Below, piece after piece: positions 43,788 through 55,120 of a stretch of 64,000 nucleotides of DNA; within the stretch, counting starts at the first letter, position 1; each line of letters begins with the position of its first letter. Source of the DNA: Alentia gelatinosa (taxonomy: Eukaryota; Annelida; Polychaeta; Phyllodocida; Polynoidae); NCBI GenBank assembly GCA_950022655.1, contig OX465580.1:1039122-1103121 (forward strand), given 5' to 3'. The notes beneath the pieces are model-generated. The model worked only from the letters and a program-made list of their open reading frames with translations, was not told the DNA's origin and searched no databases. A program made the translations under genes and the position numbers.

Positions 43788-45212
43788 TGTAGATATAGCC
43801 TCATAGTGATTCCTGTAGTCTATACAGGATCACAACCAGGCTGTGTTAGTGTGTGTGTGTGTGTGTGTGGGGGGGGGGGGGGTGTAGATATAGCCTCATA
43901 GTGATTCCCGTAGTCTATACAGGATCACAACCAGGCTGTGTTAGTGTGTGTGTGTGTGTGGGGGGGGGGGGGTGTAGATATAGCCTCATAGTGATTCCTG
44001 TAGTCTATACAGGATCACAACCAGGCTGTGTTAGTGTGTGTGTGGGGGGGGGGGGGGTGGTGTAGATATAGCCTCATAGTGATTCCTGTAGTCTATACAG
44101 GATCACAACCAGGCTGTGTTAGTGTGTGTGTGGGGGGGGGGGGTGGTGTAGATATAGCCTCATAGTGATTCCTGTAGTCTATACAGGATCACAACCAGGC
44201 TGTGTTAGTGTGTGTGGGGGGGGGGGGTGTAGATATAGCCTCATAGTGATTCCCGTAGTCTATACAGGATCACAACCAGGCTGTGTTAGTGTGTGTGTGT
44301 GTGGGGGGGGGGGGGGTGTAGATATAGCCTCATAGTGATTCCCGTAGTCTATACAGGATCACAACCAGGCTGTGTTAGTGTGTGTGTGTGTGTGTGTGGG
44401 GGGGGGGGTGTAGATATAGCCTCATAGTGATTCCCGTAGTCTATACAGGATCACAACCAGGCTGTATTAGTGTGTGTGTGTGTGTGGGGGGGGGGGGGTG
44501 TAGATATAGCCTCATAGTGATTCCCGTAGTCTATACAGGATCACAACCAGGCTGTGTTAGTGTGTGTGTGGGGGGGGGGGGGTGTAGATATAGCCTCATA
44601 GTGATTCCCGTAGTCTATACAGGATCACAACCAGGCTGTGTTAGTGTGTGTGTGTGTGGGGGGGGGGGGGGTGTAGATATAGCCTCATAGTGATTCCCGT
44701 AGTCTATACAGGATCACAACCAGGCTGTGTTAGTGTGTGTGTGTGGGGGGGGGGGTGTAGATATAGCCTCATAGTGATTCCTGTAGTCTATACAGGATCA
44801 CAACCAGGCTGTGTTAGTGTGTGTGTGGGGGGGGGGGGGTGTAGATGTAGCCTCATAGTGATTCCCGTAGTCTATACAGGATCACAACCAGGCTGTGTTA
44901 GTGTGTGTGTGTGTGGGGGGGGGGGTGTAGATATAGCCTCATAGTGATTCCTGTAGTCTATACAGGATCACAACCAGGCTGTGTTAGTGTGTGTGTGTGG
45001 GGGGGGGGGGTGTAGATATAGCCTCATAGTGATTCCCGTAGTCTATACAGGATCACAACCAGGCTGTGTTAGTGTGTGTGTGTGTGGGGGGGGGGGGGTG
45101 TAGATATAGCCTCATAGTGATTCCCGTAGTCTATACAGGATCACAACCAGGCTGTGTTAGTGTGTGTGTGTGTGGGGGGGGGGGGGGGTGTAGATATAGC
45201 CTCATAGTGTCT
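43291..45212. repeat. Array of ~90-bp units, each with (GT)n(G)n, about 20 visible copies
   Basis: Units read GTGTAGATATAGCCTCATAG, then TGATTCCCGTAGTCTATACA, then GGATCACAACCAGGCTGTGT, then TAG(TG)n and a G-run of about 9-16. Length differences come almost wholly from (GT)n and the G-run. TTCCCGTAG/TTCCTGTAG is the main substitution. It is interrupted by an assembly gap. Frames here are Gly/Cys/Val-rich artefacts. Confidence 0.96.
43349..43548. other. Assembly gap of exactly 200 N
   Basis: The gap lies inside the (GT)n(G)n array. The last 15 bases before it (CAGGATCACAACCAG) are repeated as the first 15 bases after it. The round size suggests a scaffolding placeholder, so the true array length is unknown. 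Confidence 0.98.
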
Positions 45213-45448
45213 TCAGAACCACCAACACAAGGAGGCTGCTATAGAGGAGGAGTAGTAAAAGGGTAGAATATACCAGCTCTCTGATTTCAGTCACATCTGG
45301 TCATAGTCAGTCGTCAGCTCTCTCAACTCAATAAGTCATATCTTGTGCCTACCTGAGAGTTAAGTCATTGAGAAAACCATGAATCTCTTAAAACTGAGAA
45401 GAAAGGCCATTGAGAAAACCTCGATGTTTATTTCAGGAGGCAGATGGG
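45213..45448. other. Spacer, no gene seen
   Basis: Includes two diverged early units of the next array (ATTGAGAAAACC at about 45367 and 45411). No other feature. Confidence 0.5.
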
Positions 45449-46853
45449 GCATTGAGAAAACCGGTTTACTTCAGGAGGCAGATGGGGCATTGAGAAAACC
45501 GGTTTACTTCAGGAGGCAGATGGGGCATTGAGAAAACCGGTTTATTTCAGGAGGCAGATGGGGCATTGAGAAAACCGGTTTACTTCAGATGGGGCAGATG
45601 GGGCATTGAGAAAACCGGTTTACTTCAGGAGGCAGATGGGGCATTGAGAAAACCGGTTTATTTCAGGAGGCAGATGGGGCATTGAGAAAACCGGTTTACT
45701 TCAGATGGGGCATTGAGAAAACCGGTTTACTTAAGGGGGCAGATGGGGCATTGAGAAAACCGGTTTACGTCAGGGGGCAGATGGGGCATTGAGAAAACCG
45801 GTTTACTTCAGGAGGCAGATGGGGCATTGAGAAAACCGGTTTATTTCAGGAGGCAGATGGGGCATTGAGAAAACCGGTTTACTTCAGGGGGCAGGTGGGG
45901 CATTGAGAAAACCGGTTTACTTCAGGGGGCAGATGGGGCATTGAGAAAACCGGTTTACTTCAGGGGGCAGGTGGGGCATTGAGAATACCGGTTTACCTCA
46001 GGGGGCAGATGGGGCATTGAGAAAACCGGTTTACTTCAGGGGGCAGGTGGGGCATTGAGAAAACCGGTTTACTTCAGGGGGCAGATGGGGCATTGAGAAA
46101 ACCGGTTTACCTCAGGGGGCAGATGGGGCATTGAGAAAACCGGTTTACTTCAGGGGGCAGGTGGGGCATTTAGAAAACCGGTTTACTTCAGGGGGCAGAT
46201 GGGGCATTGAGAAAGCCGGTTTACTTCAGGGGGCAGATGGGGCATTGAGAAAACCGGTTTACTTCAGATGGGGCATTGAGAAAGCCGGTTTACTTCAGGG
46301 GGCAGATGGGGCATTGAGAAAACCGGTTTACTTCAGATGGGGCATTGAGAAAACTGGTTTACTTCAGGTGGCAGATGGGGCATTGAGAAAACCGGTTTAC
46401 TTCAGGTGGCAGATGGGGCATTGAGAAAACCGGTTTACTTCAGGGGGCAGATGGGGCATTGAGAAAACCGGTTTACGTCAGGGGGCAGATGGGGCATTGA
46501 GAAAACCGGTTTACTTCAGGAGGCAGATGGGGCATTGAGAAAACCGGTTTATTTCAGGAGGCAGATGGGGCATTGAGAAAACCGGTTTACTTCAGGAGGC
46601 AGATGGGGCATTGAGAAAACCGGTTTATTTCAGGAGGCAGATGGGGCATTGAGAAAACCGGTTTACTTCAGATGGGGCATTGAGAAAGCCGGTTTACTTC
46701 AGGGGGCAGATGGGGCATTGAGAAAACCGGTTTACTTCAGATGGGGCATTGAGAAAACCGGTTTACTTCAGGTGGCAGATGGGGCATTGAGAAAACCGGT
46801 TTACTTCAGGAGGCAGATGGGGCATTGAGAAAACCGGTTTACTTCAGGTTGCA
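45449..46853. repeat. 38-bp minisatellite with a Grainyhead-type site per unit, about 37 copies
   Basis: Units read TTGAGAAAACCGGTTTACTT, then CAGGGGGCAGATGGGGCA. AAACCGGTTT is a perfect 10-bp palindrome matching the Grainyhead/TFCP2 consensus AACCGGTT. A few units lose it (AAAGCCGG, AAAACTGG, GAATACCGG). Short 22-24-bp units missing GGGGGCAG recur (45704, 46265, 46335, 46670, 46740), and blocks around 45.7-45.85 and 46.4-46.7 kb share variant order, indicating internal block duplication. Confidence 0.96.
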
Positions 46854-46891
46854 GATGGGTGACTGCCGTTGACTATGTGTAGTGTGGCGGC

Positions 46892-46928
46892 TGATAAGAT
46901 GATAAGATGATAAGGTGATAAGAAGGTG
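46892..46928. repeat. Short GATAAGAT repeat
   Basis: Four to five tandem GATAAGAT/GATAAGGT units, each containing the GATA-factor core TGATAAG. Confidence 0.8.
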
Positions 46929-47027
46929 ACAGAGTGCAGGTCTCTCAGTGCACTGAAGTGTCGGGAGACGCAACCTTCTCCTTCTCTCACGGTCTGTGAT
47001 CAGCGAAGCCTCTCCGAAAGGCATCTG

Positions 47028-47905
47028 TGAAGCCACCTACACACCAATACCCCATCTCAATATATACAAAACAAACTACACACCCACAACCACCTTTATA
47101 TCCGTGAAGCCACCTACACACCAATACCCCATCTCAATATATACAAAACAAACTACACACCCACAACCACCCCATCTTTATATCTGTGAGGCCACCTACA
47201 CACCAATACCCCATCTCAATATATATAATACAAACTACACAACCACCCCACCCCACCTTTATATACATGAAGCCACCTACAAACAAATACCCCATCTCAA
47301 TATATACAAAACAAACTACACACCCACAACCACCTTTATATACATGAAGCCACCTACAAACAAATACCCCATTTTAATATATACAAAACAAACTACACAC
47401 CCACAACCACCTTTATATCCGTGAAGCCACCTTCACACCAATACCCCATCTCAATATATACAAAACAAACTACACACCCACAACCACCTTTATATCCGTG
47501 AAGCCACCTACACACCAATACCCCATCTCAATATATACAAAACAAACTACACATCCACAACCACCTTTATATCCGTGAAGCCACCTACACACCCACACAC
47601 ATCCCACCTTTATATCTATGAAGCCACCTCCACACCCACACCCACCCCACCTTTATATATATATATGAAGCCACCTACACACCCACACCCACCCCACCTT
47701 TATATCTATGAAGCCACCTACACACCCACCCCACCTTTATATCCATGAAGCCACCTACACACCCACACACATCCCACCTTTATATCTATGAAGCCACCTC
47801 CACACCCACACCCACCCCACTTTTATATCCATCTACACACCCACACCCACGTCACCTTTATATCCAGGAAGCCACCTACACACCCACACCCACACACCAT
47901 CTTTT
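47028..47905. repeat. C/A-rich array, 77-bp unit giving way to ~48-50-bp unit
   Basis: The first seven or so copies read GTGAAGCCACCTACACACCA, then ATACCCCATCTCAATATATA, then CAAAACAAACTACACACCCA, then CAACCACCTTTATAT. From about 47575 the middle ATACCCCATCTCAATATATA part is lost and units become ATGAAGCCACCTACACACCC plus ACCCCACCTTTATATCT. A 142-residue frame derives from it. Confidence 0.92.
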
Positions 47906-48115
47906 TATCGCAGCCAATGAAATCCCAATCGACTCAGCACTGAAGGTATTGCTTCAGCGCTGGAGGAGGGGATGAGGGTGAGGAGGGGGGGGGGGGGTAG
48001 TGGAGGGGAGGGAGGGGAATTAGGACCCCATTAGGGTCTAGCCTTACAGGATAATCCGCTCGTAATCCGCGCCCCTTTTCCCCCATCCCACCCCTGTTCT
48101 CTCCCCTACATACCG
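47906..48115. other. Spacer with G-run tract, no gene seen
   Basis: GGGGGGGGGGGGG at about 47984-47996 within GAGGGTGAGGAGG-type sequence, followed by a C-rich part. Confidence 0.45.
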
Positions 48116-48246
48116 GCACTATACACCCCTACGTCCCTCTCCTCTCTCCCCTACATGAGGGCACTATACACCCCTACGTCCCTCTCCTCTCTCCCCTACA
48201 TGAGGGCACTATACACCCCTACGTCCCTCTCCTCTCTCCCCGCGCC
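48108..48246. repeat. 45-bp tandem repeat, 3 copies
   Basis: GGCACTATACACCCCTACGT begins copies at about 48115, 48160 and 48205; each ends CTCTCCCCTACATGA or similar. Confidence 0.92.
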
Positions 48247-48278
48247 CACCACACCACAGTGTCACGAGGTAACATTTT

Positions 48279-50445
48279 GTGATATTACTGCTCACTAGAC
48301 CACCTTACTGTATGAGATATAAGGTTCTGTCTCTAGACAACATGTAATATCCTTACAGTACACCTGAGTGATATTACTGCTCACTAGACCTCCTTACTGT
48401 ATGAGATATAAGGTTCTGTCTCTAGACAACATGTAATATCCTTACAGTACACCTGAGTGATATTACTGCTCACTAGACCTCCTTACTGTATGAGATATAA
48501 GGTTCTGTCTCTAGACAACATGTAATATCCTTACAGTACACCTGAGTGATATTACTGCTCACTGGACCTCCTTACTGTATGAGATATAAGGTTCTGTCTC
48601 TAGACAACATGTTATATCCTTACAGTACACCTGAGTGATATTACTGCTCACTAGACCTCCTTACTGTATGAGTTACCAAGGTTCTGTCTCTAGACAACAT
48701 GTAATATCCTTACAGTACACCTGAGTGATATTACTGCTCACTAGACCTCCTTACTGTATGAGATATAAGGTTCTGTCTCTAGACAACATGTAATATCCTT
48801 ACAGTACACCTGAGTGATATTACTGCTCACTAGATCTCCTTACTGTATGAGATATAAGGTTCTGTCTCTAGACAACATGTAATATCCTTACAGTACACCT
48901 GAGTGATATTACTGCTCACTAGACCTCCTTACTGTATGAGATATAAGGTTCTGTCTCTAGACAACATGTAATATCCTTACAGTACACCTGAGTGATATTA
49001 CTGCTCACTAGATCTCCTTACTGTATGAGATATAAGGTTCTGTCTCTAGACAACATGTAATATCCTTACAGTACACCTGAGTGATATTACTGCTCACTAG
49101 ACCACCTTACTGTATGAGATATAAGGTTCTGTCTCTAGACAACATGTAATATCCTTACAGTACACCTGAGTGATATTACTGCTCACTGGACCTCCTTACT
49201 GTATGAGATATAAGGTTCTGTCTCTAGACAACATGTAATATCCTGACAGTACACCTGAGTGATATTACTGCTCACTAGACCTCCTTACTGTATGAGATAT
49301 AAGGTTCTGTCTCTAGACAACATGTAATATCCTTACAGTACACCTGAGTGATATTACTGCTCACTAGATCTCCTTACTGTATGAGATATAAGGTTCTGTC
49401 TCTAGACAACATGTAATATCCTGACAGTAGACCTGAGTGATATTACTGCTCACTAGACCTCCTTACTGTATGAGATATAAGGTTCTGTCTCTAGACAACA
49501 TGTAATATCCTTACAGTACACCTGAGTGATATTACTGCTCACTAGACCTCCTTACTGTATGAGTTACCAAGGTTCTGTCTCTAGACAACATGTAATATCC
49601 TTACAGTACACCTGAGTGATATTACTGCTCACTAGACCACCTTACTGTATGAGATATAAGGTTCTGTCTCTAGACAACATGTAATATCCTTACAGTACAC
49701 CTGAGTGATATTACTGCTCACTAGACCTCCTTACTGTATGAGATATAAGGTTCTGTCTCTAGACAACATGTAATATCTTGACAGTACACCTGAGTGATAT
49801 TACTGCTCACTAGACCACCTTACTGTATGAGATATAAGGTTCTGTCTCTAGACAACATGTAATATCTTGACAGTACACCTGAGTGATATTACTGCTCACT
49901 AGACCACCTTACTGTATGAGATATAAGGTTCTGTCTCTAGACAACATGTAATATCCTGACAGTAGACCTGAGTGATATTACTGCTCACTAGACCTCCTTA
50001 CTGTATGAGATATAAGGTTCTGTCTCTAGACAACATGTAATATCCTTACAGTACACCTGAGTGATATTACTTCTCACTAGACCTCCTTACTGTACGAGAT
50101 ATAAGGTTCTGTCTCTAGACAACATGTAATATCCTTACAGTACACCTGAGTGATATTACTGCTCACTAGATCTCCTTACTGTATGAGATATAAGGTTCTG
50201 TCTCTAGACAACATGTAATATCCTGACAGTAGACCTGAGTGATATTACTGCTCACTAGACCTCCTTACTGTATGAGTTACCAAGGTTCTGTCTCCAGACA
50301 ACATGTAATATCCTTACAGTACACCTGAGTGATATTACTGCTCACTAGACCACCTTACTGTATGAGATATAAGGTTCTGTCTCCAGACAACATGTAATAT
50401 CCTTACAGTACACCTGAGTGATATTACTGCTCACTGGACCTCTGC
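48279..50445. repeat. Large minisatellite, 89-bp unit, about 24 copies
   Basis: Units read TGATATTACTGCTCACTAGA, then CCTCCTTACTGTATGAGATA, then TAAGGTTCTGTCTCTAGACA, then ACATGTAATATCCTTACAGT, then ACACCTGAG. A GAGTTACCAAGG variant (two bases longer) recurs near 48670, 49561 and 50273, ten and eight units apart. CCTGACAGTAGACC variants recur at about 49421, 49957 and 50222. Confidence 0.97.
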
Positions 50446-51355
50446 AGTCCCTGTAGTCTCTCCGTCTCTGTGGAACAAACAGTGGGACTGAATAATGGAG
50501 CAGGCCGAGACGCCCGCCCCTACATCCACCACCTGACCTACATCCAACAAGTGCGCCTCCCGCCCGGCATGCAGTTCGCGTCTGTGACGTCACGCGGGGC
50601 GCCACCTGGCGGGGTTTGACGCCGGATAATGCTTATAGTCCCGGTGAACACTGGGCGGTCTTAAAGAGCGGGCGATATTAAGGAGCACTCCGCCGGCAGT
50701 CAGCCTCCTCCCAGCCTCCTTCTGAGATTTACTGTGAAACTCCCACCGGAGGGCGCTGCGGGCGGGCGGGCGGCGCTGGGTCCCGGTCGGCGCCTCTTCT
50801 GTTTGCGAGGCAAGTCCCGTTTATGCTGGGAACCAGCATCTGTATCCACGAGGCCAGCCTCAGAGACGCAGCTCCAAACAGCGGGTTAACCCCAATTATC
50901 GCCCAGCCGCCAATTACCCAACAAACCCGAGCATGCGCGCTGATTGGCGGGCTGGTACCCGGCGGGCGGGGTTAAGATGGCGGCCATTAGGGAAGCGCGA
51001 CTTAATGGCTGCACTGAGCGATAATAGGGCAGTTCTGGGGGAAGAATCAACATTTCTCCACATTCAGCGACGCGAGATCCAGAACGAGGCGTGGGAGACC
51101 CCGCAGCGGGCCGAGCGGCGCAGTGTGCTTCCCGCTCTCACCAGTCGCTCTAAAACCGTTCACAAGTTAGAAGCCATCCACAGGTCGCCCACAATTCGCA
51201 CACAAGTCACTCTAAAGTCACACACAGGTCGCAGACATGTCGCACACAAGTCGCACACAAGTCGCTGCTGACTGCCTTCAGAGTCTGCTCAGCCCTGTCA
51301 GAGAATAGCACAGCGGCCCCCAGTAGGCGAGCGATAACTCAACGAATGGGCGAGC
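50446..51355. promoter_or_regulatory. Large CpG island-like region: CRE, CTCF-like, NRF1, NF-Y, YY1
   Basis: GTGACGTCACGC (50584-50595); CTCF-like CCACCGGAGGGCGC (50743-50756); two composite motifs (CTTCTGTTTGCGAGGCAAG, 50796-50814; GCATCTGTATCCACGAGGCC, 50836-50855); NRF1 GCATGCGCGC (50931-50940); NF-Y CTGATTGGCGGG (50940-50951); YY1 AAGATGGCGGCC on the plus strand (50974-50985); CACTGAGCGATAATAGGG (51012-51029). The order NRF1, NF-Y, YY1 fits a plus-strand start near 50960. A 112-residue frame (50933-51271) overlaps but has no recognised domain. Confidence 0.6.
51165..51270. repeat. Short CACACAAGTCGC repeat
   Basis: Imperfect 10-15-bp units (CACACAAGTCAC, CACACAGGTCGC, CACACAAGTCGC) within the island's 3' part, six to seven copies. 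Confidence 0.6.
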
Positions 51356-51357
51356 GA

Positions 51358-51832
51358 CTACTAGAGGCGAGCGATAAATAGGGGCGAGCGATAAATACGG
51401 GGCGAGCAATAAATACGGGGCGAGCGATAAATATGGGGCGAGCGATAAATAGGGGGGAGCGATAAATAGGGGGCGAGCGATAAATAACGGGCGAGCGATA
51501 AATAGGGGCGAGCGATAAGTAACGGGCGAGCGATAAATAGGGGCGAGCGATAAATACAGGGCGAGCTATAAATACAGGGTGAGCTATAAATACGGGGCGA
51601 GTGATAAATATGGGGCGAGCGACAAATACGGGGCGAGCGATAAATGGGGCGAGCGACTAATAGGGGGCGAGCAATAAATAGGGGCCGAGCAATAAACAGG
51701 GGCGAGCGATAATGAGGTAGCAAGTGACACTACAGGGCTAGCGACAAATACAGGCGAACGACAAATACGGGGCATGCGATAAATAAGGGGCGAGTGATAA
51801 ATAAGAGGCGAGCGATAAATAGGGGGTTGGAT
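51358..51832. repeat. 16-18-bp minisatellite GGCGAGCGATAAATA, about 27 copies
   Basis: The unit is GGGGCGAGCGATAAATA with variable G number and TACG/TAGG endings. Each contains GCGATAA, the motif also found singly in several CpG islands, including CACTGAGCGATAATAGG 330 bp upstream. Minus-strand frames (Ser/Arg/Pro/Leu) are repeat-derived. Confidence 0.93.
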
Positions 51833-52400
51833 TTGAGGAGCGGACGATTAAGTCTGATTGCCGCGTGGCGTGTCGCAGACAAAGATGATCTCAATTAGGA
51901 CTCTCAGCGGCGACGACTTCTGGACGGGAATTTATCACACACTCTTTTAGACGAGATCTCATTATGAAAAAAAACGCCGCGCGAACAATGAGCACCACCT
52001 GTGGAGTCCCACGGCTGAAGGAGGCCCGGATTAAGGCGTGACGGCTGAGGGGGCTCGCGACGGGGGCGAAGTACCCGCGCATTTCATTATCATCTTAATC
52101 TTAAAGGGTTTTCTTGGTCGGCTCTTAGATCTGGGTGAGTCATTTAAAAGGTTTGAGGACTGTCCTTTTCTGTGAACATGTTAATGGATCATGTTAAGGT
52201 TTCATGTCAATGCAACATTGTGTTTGGTAAATAGCATCCCGGGAGGAGAGAGGCGCCCTGAATCACGGAGAACGACCAGCTCTCGGGGCGCGTATTCAGC
52301 CACAGCGCTGATTAATTACTCGTCTAAACGACTGGATTCAGTCCTGAGCGGGCCTAATTAAGACCTACTCAGTGGATGGAGATATCATCTGGTGTGAGGG
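51833..52400. other. Mixed spacer with CpG-rich segments, no gene seen
   Basis: GGCGACGACTTCTGG near 51910 is a partial GCAGACGACTT-like motif. CAGCTCTCGGGGCGCG near 52277 and GGGGGCTCGCGACGGGGGCG near 52050 are CpG-rich. No frame or array. Confidence 0.4.
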
Positions 52401-52409
52401 GTGTGTCTG

Positions 52410-52482
52410 ACAGTGACACAGTCTCCCACTGACAGTGACACAGTCTCACACTGACAGTGACACAGTCTCCCGGGTCTCACAC
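52410..52482. repeat. Short ~25-bp repeat, about 3.5 copies
   Basis: CTGACAGTGACACAGTCTC recurs with CCA, ACA and CCGGG endings. Confidence 0.85.
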
Positions 52483-52589
52483 TGACAGGTAAATGGACCC
52501 ACACACGGCCGACACACTGAGGGGCACACTGAGTGACATAGACCAGGTGACTGGGGGTTAAAGTCTTAATTATCATCACCTTAAGACAT

Positions 52590-52970
52590 TCAGAGAACTC
52601 TGAAATAAGTACAACAAACACAACACTCACAGAACACAAAAAAATGTACAACAAACACAACACTCACAGAACACAAAAAAATGTACAACAAACAGAACAC
52701 TCACAGAACCCTGAAATATGTACAACAAACACAACACTCACAGAACCCTGAAATATGTACAACAAACAGAACACTCACAGAACCCTGAAATAAGTACAAC
52801 AAACAGAACACTCACAGAACCCTGAAATAAGTACAACAAACAGAACACTCACAGAACTCTGAAATAAGTACAACAAACAGAACACTCACAGAACACTGAA
52901 ATATGTACAACAAACAGAACACTCACAGAACTCTGAAATATGTACAACAAACAGAACACTCCCAGAAATA
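52590..52970. repeat. 37-bp minisatellite, about 10 copies
   Basis: Units read CTGAAATAAGTACAACAAAC, then AGAACACTCACAGAACT. It passes without a break into the 32-bp array that follows, whose unit is an edited version. Confidence 0.92.
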
Positions 52971-54147
52971 AGAACAACAGTCACACAACACTCACAGAAA
53001 TAAGTACAACAGTCACACAACACTCACAGAAATAAGGACAACAGTCACACAACACTCACACAACACTCACAGAAATAAGTTCAACAGTCACACAACACTC
53101 ACAGAAATAGGTACAATAGTCACACAACACTCACAGAAATACGTACAGCAGTCACACAACACTCACAGAAATAAGTACAACAGTCACACAACACTCACAC
53201 AACACTCACAGAAATAAGTTCAACAGTCACACAACACTCACAGAAATAAGAACAACAGTCACACAACACTCACAGAAATACGTACAACAGTCACACAACA
53301 CTCACAGAAATAAGGACAACAGTCACACAACACTCACACAACACTCACAGAAATAAGTTCAACAGTCACACAACACTCACAGAATTAAGTACAACAGTCA
53401 CACAACACTCACAGAAATAAGAACAACAGTCACACAACACTCACAGAAATAAGGACAACAGTCACACAACACTCACACAACACTCACAGAAATAAGTTCA
53501 ACAGTCACACAACACTCACAGAATTAAGTACAACAGTCACACAACACTCACAGAAATAAGTACAACAGTCACACAACACTCACAGAAATAAGAACAAGTC
53601 ACACAACACTCACAGAAATAAGTACAACAGTCACACAACACTCACACAACACTCACAGAAATAAGTTCAACAGTCACACAACACTCACACAAGTCACACA
53701 ACACTCACACAACACTGAAATAAGTACAACTGTCACACAACACTCACAGAAATAAGTACAACAGTCACACAACACTCACAGAAATAAGAACAACAGTCAC
53801 ACAACACTCACAGAAATAAGTTCAACAGTCACACAACACTCACACAAGTCACACAACACTCACACAACACTGAAATAAGTACAACTGTCACACAACACTC
53901 ACAGAAATAAGTACAACAGTCACACAACACTCACAGAAATAAGAACAACAGTCACACAACACTCACAGAAATAAGTACAACAGTCACACAACACTCACAC
54001 AACACTCACAGAAATAAGTTCAACAGTCACACAACACTCACAGAAATAAGAACAACAGTCACACAACACTCACAGAAATAAGTTCAACAGTCACACAACA
54101 CTCACAGAAATAAGTACAACAGTCACACAACACTCACAGAACTCTGA
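52965..54147. repeat. 32-bp minisatellite derived from the 37-bp unit, about 36 copies
   Basis: Units read AAATAAGTACAACAGTCACA, then CAACACTCACAG. Occasional units duplicate ACACAACACTC (about 53055, 53200, 53330, 53470, 53640, 54000). The blocks at 53.62-53.74 and 53.80-53.90 kb share the same rare order (CACACAAGTCACAC, then ACTGAAATAAGTACAACTG), indicating block duplication of about 180 bp. Confidence 0.94.
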
Positions 54148-54149
54148 AA

Positions 54150-54490
54150 TATGTTTTCTATGGACACTTCATATTAGGTGGATATATCTGTGTGCTCCGG
54201 GTATGGTGATACACACTCTCTATGTGTTTTCTATGGACACTTTGTATTAGGTGGATATATCTGTATGCTCCGGGTATGGTGATACACACTCCCTATGTGT
54301 TTTCTATGGACACTTTGTATTAGGTGGATATATCTGTGTGCTCCGGGTATGGTGATACACACTCTCTATGTGTTTTCTATGGACACTTTGTATTAGGTGG
54401 ATATATCTGTATGCTCTGGGTATGGTGATACACACTCCCTATGTGTTTTCTATGGACACTTTGTACTAGGTGGATATATCTGAGTGTTTT
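54150..54490. repeat. 73-bp satellite, about 4.5 copies
   Basis: Units read TTTCTATGGACACTTTGTAT, then TAGGTGGATATATCTGTGTG, then CTCCGGGTATGGTGATACAC, then ACTCTCTATGTGT. A lone monomer exists at 14579-14652. Confidence 0.95.
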
Positions 54491-54815
54491 CTGTGGACAC
54501 TCTGTACTAGGTGGATATATCTGTGTGTTTTTCTATCGACACGCTGTATTAGGTGGATATATCTGTGTGTTTTCTATGGACACTCTGTATTAGGTGGATA
54601 TATCTGTGTGTTTTCTATGGACACTCTGTATCAGGTGGATATATCTGTGTGTTTTCTATGGACACTCTGTATTATGTGGGTATATCTGTGTGTTTTCTGT
54701 GGACACTCTGTATTATGTGGGTATATCTGTGTGTTTTCTATGGACACTCTCTATTAGGTATTATGTGGATATATCTGTGTGTTTTCTGTGGACACTCTGT
54801 ATCATGTGGGTAATA
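54470..54815. repeat. 41-bp deletion derivative of the 73-bp satellite, about 8 copies
   Basis: Units read GTGGATATATCTGTGTGTTT, then TCTATGGACACTCTGTATTA. They equal the 73-bp unit minus the 32 bases from CTCCGGG to CTATGTG. TGTG lies at both edges of the missing part, consistent with a slippage deletion followed by amplification. Confidence 0.95.
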
Positions 54816-55120
54816 TAGGCAGGTTTATCTGGTATATCTGTGAGACACCAGGTCCTGATATAGTGCCCGCCACATGTATATATTATTGATTGGCCCGCCT
54901 CTGTCAGGTTAATAATTTATCACATTCCGTCAAGTCTTTGTTCATTCCGGGTCCGTGATTCATGCTTTAAGTGACTCACATTGAGACGGTACTTGTCGTA
55001 ACTTAGATACATAGCGAGGTGCATCTATCACCCACAAGGCCTCACAAGGTCACTCAAGGTCACACAAGGTCACACAGCCTCACCCGAGTCTAAGTAGCAT
55101 ACCCAATCATGATTCCTCGA
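54816..55120. other. Single-copy spacer with CAAGGTCA cluster
   Basis: 55036-55085 carries CACAAGGTCACTCAAGGTCA and a further ACAAGGTCAC; TCAAGGTCA is the extended nuclear-receptor half-site (ERR/SF-1 type). The rest is mixed, with no gene. Confidence 0.45.
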
